Assembly: GCA_050084515.1 (NCBI GenBank)
Contig: CM114272.1
Span: forward strand, 17,236,001-17,300,000
Source: Blasia pusilla
Taxonomy: Eukaryota; Marchantiophyta; Marchantiopsida; Blasiales
Direction: 5' to 3'
DNA length: 64,000 nucleotides
Part shown: piece after piece, positions 57,780-64,000 of the stretch
Layout: each line of letters starts with the position of its first letter
How positions within the stretch are numbered: position 1 is the first letter of the stretch
Program-made: the position numbers and the translations under genes
Notes under the pieces: model-generated
Seen by the model: the letters and a program-made list of their open reading frames with translations, nothing else
Databases searched by the model: none
What the model was told of the DNA's origin: nothing

Positions 57780-58283
57780 GAGCAGTGCTTACTCAGAGGG
57801 ATGACGAGGAGAGGGAGTTTGTTGTGGCTTACGCAAGCCGATCGAACAACATTGCAGAGGCGAAGTACAGCTCCTACGAGGGAGAGTGCTTGGGCTGTGG
57901 CACATTTTAGGTGCTATTTATTCGGCAACCCTTTCACACTTATCACTGATCATCAGCCGTTGAGGTGGTTGATGGAGTCCGACAAGCTTACGGGAAAGCT
58001 TGCCAGGTGGGCTCTATTACTACAGGAGTATGAGTTTGAGGTGGTTCATAGGCCAGGTTGGCTGAACCAAGATGCGGATGGGTTGAGTCGTAACCCATGT
58101 TCGAGTCAGAGAGACGACATAGGAGCTCGATGGCACGGAGAGAGTGATGAGGAGATGGTGGCCGGTTGGCATGCATCTGCCTATCTTTGTTGGTTGACTA
58201 TGGCAGGTCAGCCACAGGTGATGACTCCAGTGGTGGGATTGGATGATGCGTCTTTGGATCCGGAGTTAGTGAGGAGGCGATAG
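57720..58283 (+). pseudogene. RNase H of copy C
   Basis: Ty3-type RNase H that removes RNA from the hybrid. The first catalytic Asp region (TDWSMLGLG) is in a shifted frame near 57755. SSYEGECLG and LITDHQPLRWL follow, the latter with Asp in frame 57801-58283. The domain ends at LNQDADGLSRNP and a spacer similar to copy B (ARWHGESDEEMVAGWHASAY). At least two frame changes relative to copy B. Confidence 0.82.
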
Positions 58284-59280
58284 GTGGTCGTGATATCCAT
58301 GACGACGTGGAGGTTGTGGAGTTCTTGCGCACTGGCGTCATTGCGAGTCTGATGAGTGCTAGGAGCGGGATCGGATCCTGAGAGAGCCAAGAGGTTCAGG
58401 TGGGAGGGGACTCACATTTTGCGGGTATGGGGAGATGGTAGGATACAAGTGGTACCTCATCCTTCCCAATGAGCACGTGTAGTGCGACATGCCCATGAGG
58501 AGTTGGGACATTTGGAGTAAAGTGTACTTGACTTACTCCGGGTTCGATTGGTGGCGCGGCATGCATCTTTGGGTACAACGATTTGTGGCAGATGTATGGT
58601 ATATGACAAGTGCGAGCATCCTTCAATGCTCCCACTCAGATTACATCCTTTGCAGATTATGGGTTTAGGTTATCGATGGAGTTTAGACTTTGTGGGACCT
58701 TTGCCATTGACAGGGCGTCATCATAGGTACGTGTTGGTCATGGTGGAGCATTTCTCCAAGTGGATAGAGTTGGTGGCACTACCAGACAAGGCGAGCGAGG
58801 GAACAACTTATGCGTTTCTAGATCGTGTGCTTAGTCACTTTGGTGCATCGGCGGAGGTGTTGACTGACCAGGGTATCGAGTTCAAGGGAGAGTTTCAGGC
58901 CTTGTGTGATCAGGCGCTGATAGATCACCGCACCACGTCCAGGGATCATCCTGAGGCAGATGGATTGGCGGAGAGAGTGGTATAGACGGTGAAGAGAGGA
59001 TTGCGCAAGTATGGCTTGCAGCGGGGGGCGATTGAGGAGTGGGACCTCACGATTTGCCATGGCTGGCTATGGGTTATCGCTTTAGTCGGCGCAGCATCCT
59101 TGGCGTCATTTTCACGTACTTTTTGCTCTTTGGGAGAGAGCCGATTTACCTGCAGCGATTCGGACGTGACATGGCGGAGGTGTTAGATCTTGATGATCCG
59201 GATGTGTGGGTGCAAGCATGTTCTCAAGAGGGCAGAAGTTTTTAAGTAGAGTTATGCCTATGGCCTTTAAGAACTTAGCT
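58284..59280 (+). pseudogene. Integrase of copy C
   Basis: The zinc domain is damaged at 58440-58620: the His pair is frame-shifted, and of the Cys pair (CMVYDKC) the usual spacing survives only partly. The core in 58548-58985 is complete in one frame: WSLDFVGPLPLTGRHHRYVL has the first Asp, VLTDQGIEFKGEF the second, and DHPEADGLAERVV the Glu. A stop follows. Then, in other frames, come the post-core residues FGREPIYLQRFGRDMAEVLD (59120-59190). Copy B lacks the first half of this domain, so C is the reference for the family's integrase. Confidence 0.82.
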
Positions 59281-59741
59281 ATTGCCCAAACATAGAGATA
59301 CATTGAGGCACGCGACCATTCGTGGAGGAGGTTATCGTCCAGGGATTAGGAGGTTTCATCCTAGATATTACGTGTATTTACAGCGAGCGACACCCACGGA
59401 CGCTAGATGTCTGCAGGCGCCGCGATCCTACGTGTGCGCGAGGTATTATCGACCGGAGTCCTCATGTTGGAGGGACGGGATGGTATGGTTTGGAAGGATC
59501 ATGTGCGCAATTGTGTGCATGTCAATTGTGTGCCATGTCATCTTCGAAGGTAGATGGGATGTGTGTATCCGAGCTTGGCGTGGTACTGCATGGCTTGAGG
59601 TGTATGTTGTGCGGATCTGCGAGGGGTGCAGCCACCATGTTGGTATGTGATGGTTGTTCTCGAGGGTGGCATATGTCATGTGTGACCCCCCCTCTTGATG
59701 TGGTTCCCACGAGACGATGGATGTGTCCGAGATGTGTATAG
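59281..59741 (+). pseudogene. Integrase tail and PHD finger of copy C
   Basis: The tail has the RGGGYRPGIRRFHP segment that precedes YVYLQ. The PHD finger is intact at about 59600-59741: CMLC, CDGC, HMSC and WMCPRC, with PPLDVVPTRR between, a C4HC3 pattern. PHD fingers of this type bind histone H3 tails, often methylated or unmodified Lys4. Here the domain takes the place of the chromodomain known from chromoviral integrases. The frame from 59322 to 59741 is open over the finger but not fused in phase with the core, because of later indels. Confidence 0.82.
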
Positions 59742-59817
59742 GGTAGTAGGTCATGTCAGAGAGATGTGATATTTTCTATCTCGAGTTAGGGGGATCCAAC
59801 TGCCAGCTAGGGAGGCG

Positions 59818-59958
59818 GTTGTATGATCTCCATGTATATGTATGAGTTGATTTTTTGTAGTTTGTCGTGGATCAACCCGTGTGTGGGGAAGATCGGTGTT
59901 GTGTGGTGTAGATGTGACGAGCGATGTATGTTGTGTAGCGATATGTATGCGCACGACA
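59818..59958 (+). repeat. S repeat at the 3' end of copy C
   Basis: Inverted relative to 5778-5916 and 6312-6450, as expected for the opposite element orientation. It follows the purine-rich GAGTTAGGGGGATCC at about 59783. It ends GCGCACGACA at 59958, after which copy D sequence begins directly. Confidence 0.65.
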
Positions 59959-60189
59959 TTAGCAAGACGGTATAGGCAGTGGTTGGGGGCAAGATCCAAG
60001 GAGATCAACATATCAAGGATGATGTGGAGAGACACCCTTGGACTTCTTCGGTTGTCTTGCACGTACGCCAAAAGATGGCAACCACAACACTAAGCGTGAA
60101 ACATGATTTTGCACACCTAAGAGAGGCGAGCTTAGGGTTGGTTATAGGGAAGTAGTTGAGTTCTGTTGATCAAGATGGGGTTGCACCAT

Positions 60190-61100
60190 AGCAAGCGCAT
60201 ATAGATACATGTGCCTAAGAGTCCTATAGTAGTCACGATACAAACTTCAGAGCCAAATATAGGCCCTAAGTTGATAGGAGGAAATGAGCGCCAGATACAT
60301 CCGTTCCTTAGGAGTCACAGGAGTTGCTTTGCCTTTAGTATGCATAATTTGAGTTTTCTAAAGGGTCTAGGAATCCACTTTGAATTATCTAGCAACACGC
60401 CAATCTTCTAATGACCCTTTAAATATAGTGATATGGAGAAAGCTTGGATTGAGAGTAGGAGCCAAGACTTGGTTGCAGCAGGATTAGTGGAGATGTCGCA
60501 TAGAGGATATGTATCTTCTACTATTATGCCCGCTAAGAAGGATGTGCACGACAATTGGATGGATAGACAGATGTGTGGAGACTACCAACCTATCAATCGA
60601 TAGTCCAAGTCCGATAAGTATGTAATGTCTATCCTTGAGGAGATCTTTTTTGCTATTGAGAATGCAAAGGTCTTTAGTTTGTTAGATCTTTGAGCTGGAT
60701 ACCATAATGATCAGTTGCTTATCAGATTGGTGGAAAGGTAGAAGACGACATTTTGGGACATCAATCCTCACGGGAAGGATTACCAATGGTAATTCTTGCC
60801 ATTCGGGTAAAGAACGCCGCAGCAGAGTTTTAGATAGTCATGGATAGGATTTGGGCAGGTTTGGATTTGTTAGGTGTTATATTCATGACATCATAGCCTT
60901 TAGTGACACGATTGAGCAACATGAGCAATATTTGGAGGAGGTGTTTCAACGATTGTATTTACATGGGCTGAGGTTATATCCAAAAAAGTGCAAGTTCTTC
61001 TATGATTAAATTGAGTATTTTGGTCATACAATATATCCAAGTAGCCTTGGTGTTCAGCAAGCGAAGGTACTTAGAGGCTATCTCAAGCATTCCACGCCCT
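60190..61100 (+). pseudogene. Reverse transcriptase of copy D
   Basis: Readable in fragments: PKLIGGNERQIHPFLRSHRS, QMCGDYQPIN, then FSLLDL and AGYH, and YIHDIIAFS where YIDDILIF is expected. The Asp-to-His change at the first catalytic Asp of the pair and many stops show that it is long dead. Confidence 0.75.
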
Positions 61101-62755
61101 ACAGATGTGAGTCGAGTTTGTGCATTCATGGAATTGGTGAACTCCTATTGACGGTACATCAAGGGTTTTAGTTTGATTTTGAAGCCACTAACCTTGTTGA
61201 CCAAGTTGGATCACGAGTGAAATTGGAGAGATGAGCAAGAAAGAGAATTTGAATTTCTCAAGGATAAGTTGACGTCCGCGCCCATACTCAAGATACCTAT
61301 TAGGCCTGCCCTTTTCAATTGCATATAGATTGGAGTATGTTGGGGCTTGGAGTCGTGCTCACCCAGCTTGATGATGAGTGGAGAGAGTTTGTGATGGCTT
61401 ATGCTAGTCGCTCAAACAACACTTGAGAGGCAAAGTATATCTCAAATGAGGATTAGTGTTTAGTTGTAGTGTGGGCTGTTGCACATTTCAAGTGTTACTT
61501 ATTGTGCAATCCCTTTACCATTATTATTGATTGATTATCAACCACTTAAGTGGTTGATGGAGTTTGACAAGCTTACATGGAAACTTGCGAGGTAGGCTCT
61601 ATTATTGGAGAAGCATGATTTTCAAGTGGTACTTACCTAGAACGCTAAGATGTAGATGGGTTCAGGCATAACCCAAGCCCAAGTCAGTGAGATGCGATTG
61701 GAGCTTGTTGGCATGGAGAGAGTAATGAGGAGATGGTGTTAGGATGGCACACATTGATCTATTTGGGTTTATTGGTTATAGAGAGTCAAAGTGGTGGGAC
61801 TTTGATGGCAAGGTCCGATGAAGAGTCGTTAGATCCAGAGACCGATGAGGAGGCAACATGTGGCCAAGATATCCAAGAGGATGGTGTAGTCTTGGAATAC
61901 TTGCGTATTGGCAGCCTTGCGAGCATAGCAGATTCTAGAGCGTGGGATCGGATCCTACAATGAGCCAAGAGATTTTGATGGGAGGGGAAACATGTCTTAT
62001 GAGTTTGGGAGGATGGTAGAGTAGGTGTAGTACCTCATCCTTTGTAGAGAGCATGATTTTTGTAGCACAAGAAGTTGGATCACTTTGTAGTGAACCAAAC
62101 GTACAACTTGCTCCAGATATAATATTGATGGTGAGGCATGTCGGTTGAAGTTCGAAAAAATTTTGCTACATGCATAATGTGTGATCAAGTCCGGGCATCG
62201 TTCAATGCTCCAACTCTATAGTTGCATAACCTATGGATCATAGGTTTAGGTTACAGATGGAGTTTGGATTTTACAAGACTTTTACCTTTGACGGAGTGCC
62301 ATAGTCATTATGTCTTGATGATGGTCAAGCACTTCTTAAAGTTGATAGAGTTGGTTCCATTGCTTGACAAAGCAAGTTAGGGAGTAGTATACACCTTCTT
62401 AGATCAAGTGTTGAGTCATTATGACGTACCACCTGATGTGTTGACAAACCATGGTATGGAGCTTTGTGAGGATTTTTAGGCTTTTTATGATTAGGCGCTG
62501 ATGAACCATTGTAATACTTTGAGAGATCATCCTGAGGCGTATGGATAAGCAGAGAGAGTTGTATAGATGGTGAAGAGGGATTTACACAAGTATGGCTTGG
62601 AGAGAAGTCATCTAGAAGATTGGGATCTACACTTTCCATGGTTAGCGATGGTATACAGATTCAACAACCACACATCCTTTGCATCTTTCTTACCAAACTT
62701 ATTGCTTTATGGCCAAGATCCTGATTTACCTACGGCCATTCACGGCGATGTTGAT
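61101..62755 (+). pseudogene. RNase H and integrase of copy D
   Basis: RNase H remnants lie at 61310-61660 (a TDWSMLGLG-like Asp region and SNEDXCLVVVWAVAHFK-like residues). The spacer frame 61733-61963 (DEESLDPETDEEATCGQDIQ) matches the acidic spacer of copy B. Integrase core remnants at 62260-62760 include WSLDFTRLLPLTE, VLTNHGMEL and DHPEAYG, then HFPWLAMVYRFNNHTSFASF and LLLYGQDPDLPTAIHGDV. The sequence ends there, without the tail and PHD finger. Confidence 0.7.
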
Positions 62756-63198
62756 GTACAGGGTTGCACGTGCACTAAGTCCATGTCTGCGGAGTTATGT
62801 CCATCTTGGGACACATAGGGTTGCACAAGGATAAAATTTATGTCTGCAGACATGTCCATGTCAGTGCAGGCCCGCACCCGAGGACGCCTAGAGCCCTCCT
62901 AGAGCTCGCCGCGTAGACCTAGGCTGACAAAGCCCGCATCCTGTGTGTGGCCCGCAAGGCGAGCTCAAGCCCGTGCAAGGCCCACATGCATATGGTGGGC
63001 TGGGGGCCATGGGGGATCCTCGTGAAGCTTGCCCAAAACCCACATGGAGGGCTCAAAGCCCGCAAGGGGCTCTCCCAAAGCTCGGATAGCAGGCTTAAGG
63101 CACGTGCGATGTCTAAGGCGATGCCCCCCAAAAGTCTGCATGTAGGCTTTGTACAAGCCTCCTATGAGCCTTGTGCAGGTTTGAGCTCAAGGAGAGTA
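62756..63198. repeat. GC-rich dispersed repeat P, copy 2
   Basis: Related to 48890-49300 in the same orientation. It begins with a short imperfect tandem pair (GGGTTGCACGTGCACTAAG and GGGTTGCACAAGGATAAA). Rich in GGCCCGC, GCAAGG and AAGCCCGC words. It lies directly against the primer-binding site at 63199, so it may be the leader of the element whose LTR begins there. Confidence 0.5.
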
Positions 63199-64000
63199 GC
63201 TCTGATACCATGAGTCATGCGATTACTCTCTTGAATATAAATCTTTAGTATTGCGGAAGCGTGCGTTCAGTAGGACACGTTGCTCAATGCTGATCTGCAC
63301 CCAAACACCAATTCACTTTAGTTGGGTGTGGGTCAATTAACGCTCTAACTCATCGAGTTCTCCACTTGGCCTCTCATTAAGCTCAATCTTCCTAGTTTCT
63401 TGCTTTACAACACATGCACGTCTCTCAAGACTTCGGACAAACTTTCTGGTCGGTTCAAGAATCTCAAATGGTGTTTACACGCCTTGCAATCCCAACTATC
63501 TAGTGGACATCCAACGAGTCCCTAATCGAGAATCGCTATAATAAGTCACGGGTTGGAATCCAAGTGTGGCTTTCAAAATTCACTCCCTTGGATCAGGTTT
63601 GGGTTTCGAGTCCTAATCCGGACATCCGTTCCATCCCATGCCATTGTGCCGCCCTTTAGCGCCCAAAGTGGGGTTTGGGTCCCAAGAATCCTTGGAGACA
63701 CTCCCCCTTACTAGTACTTTTAGGGATCTCCACCCTTCCCCTAACTTTGGGGAAAAGACAGTAGGGCCCCTCATTTTGGCCCTCAACCAAACTCCCCGTA
63801 TAGTTGTATCTCAGCCTTTGCTCGTGCATTTGCTAAGATCTTTAGTGTGTTGGAACTGGCTTTGCTTAAGCTTCCCAACACCATTTACTTGTCTAAAACG
63901 CATCTTGAGACTAAATTTTTTGGTCCAAAATATAGTTAAAACCCCAAACGCTAGTCGTGTTCTAAATTTGGTTCTCACCTCTTTGGTAATCAACCTTCCT
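63199..64000 (-). repeat. Initiator-Met-tRNA primer-binding site and LTR
   Basis: On the minus strand bases 63210-63199 read TGGTATCAGAGC, complementary to plant initiator Met tRNA. The bases before it read ATGACTCA, so the LTR occupies 63211 rightwards, at least to the window end. The element reads leftwards into the GC-rich repeat. No gene is seen in the putative LTR, and its outer end lies beyond the window. Confidence 0.6.

Larger units (their letters stand above)
53895..59958 (+). mobile_element. Ty3/gypsy copy C: methyltransferase, RT, RNase H, integrase, PHD finger
   Basis: Truncated at its 5' side, so Gag and protease are missing. It carries an open methyltransferase frame, a UAG with readthrough context, RT split by a solo LTR, RNase H, integrase with a full DDE triad and a PHD finger. 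It ends with the S repeat at 59818-59958. It is the best-preserved coding copy of the family in the window. A one-base deletion near 55357, relative to copy B, puts the methyltransferase and RT frames out of phase. Confidence 0.85.
59959..62755 (+). mobile_element. Ty3/gypsy copy D, an older relative of copy C
   Basis: Starts directly after the S repeat of copy C, at a point equivalent to the end of C's methyltransferase frame (about 55296). It runs through RT, RNase H and most of integrase. It is far more mutated than C: the pre-RT segment reads SCFAFSMHNLSFLKGLG, the RT catalytic YIDD has become YIHD (near 60875-60890), and stops are dense. The UAG before RT is kept (60189-60191) and followed by CAA, but the YYA part is lost (GCG). 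It has no methyltransferase and no PHD finger. Confidence 0.75.

Overview
This looks like a stretch of land-plant nuclear DNA that is almost entirely transposable elements. The only convincing host gene is a two-exon phytocyanin, a copper-protein family found only in plants, at 36489-37288 (minus strand). Plant-type repeats fill the rest: Ty3/gypsy and Ty1/copia elements, a complete Helitron, a LINE, solo LTRs with target-site duplications, two initiator-Met-tRNA primer-binding sites and a long (GA)n tract. I cannot name the species. The DNMT3-like methyltransferase described below hints at a plant outside the angiosperms, but that is inference.

The main finding is a Ty3/gypsy family whose polyprotein carries a C5-cytosine DNA methyltransferase between the protease and the reverse transcriptase, and a PHD finger after the integrase. 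Pieces of at least five copies are present: A (minus, 1 to about 3600), B (minus, about 6520-13100), C (plus, 53895-59958), D (plus, 59959-62755) and E (plus, about 26690-28320). Read together they give the order Gag with CCHC knuckles, aspartic protease with a conserved YDVLVG tail, methyltransferase, UAG codon, RT, RNase H, integrase, PHD finger. In A, B and C the stop before RT is UAG followed by CAR-YYA, the tobamovirus-type readthrough context. Copy C keeps an open 472-codon methyltransferase frame with all main catalytic motifs. Copy A has lost the catalytic centre through an internal deletion, and copy B is broken by stops.

Layout. 1-5777: copy A and its leader. 5778-14785: copy B with LTR-like repeats holding a TATA box. 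14786-17700: AT-rich DNA with a 190-bp tandem repeat and an LTR/PBS junction. 17700-24300: a decayed LINE (endonuclease, RT, zinc finger) with unrecognised ORFs downstream. 24956-25071: (GA)58. 26690-29710: copy E followed by a copia Gag-protease fragment. 29711-35035: a second, conventional gypsy element (F) split by a solo LTR. 35036-38890: the quiet region with the phytocyanin gene. 38946-48544: a complete 9.6-kb Helitron with A|TC...CTAG|T ends and an intron-containing Rep-helicase gene. 49345-50245: a fragment of a second Helitron. 50246-53013: a copia element. 53014-53893: an LTR fragment. 53895-62755: copies C and D, with a solo LTR inserted in the RT of C. 62756-64000: a GC-rich dispersed repeat and another LTR/PBS junction.

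Almost every element is inactivated, mostly by changes that read as C-to-T or G-to-A (Trp to stop, Arg or Gln to stop), as expected from deamination of methylated cytosine. The host gene is intact.
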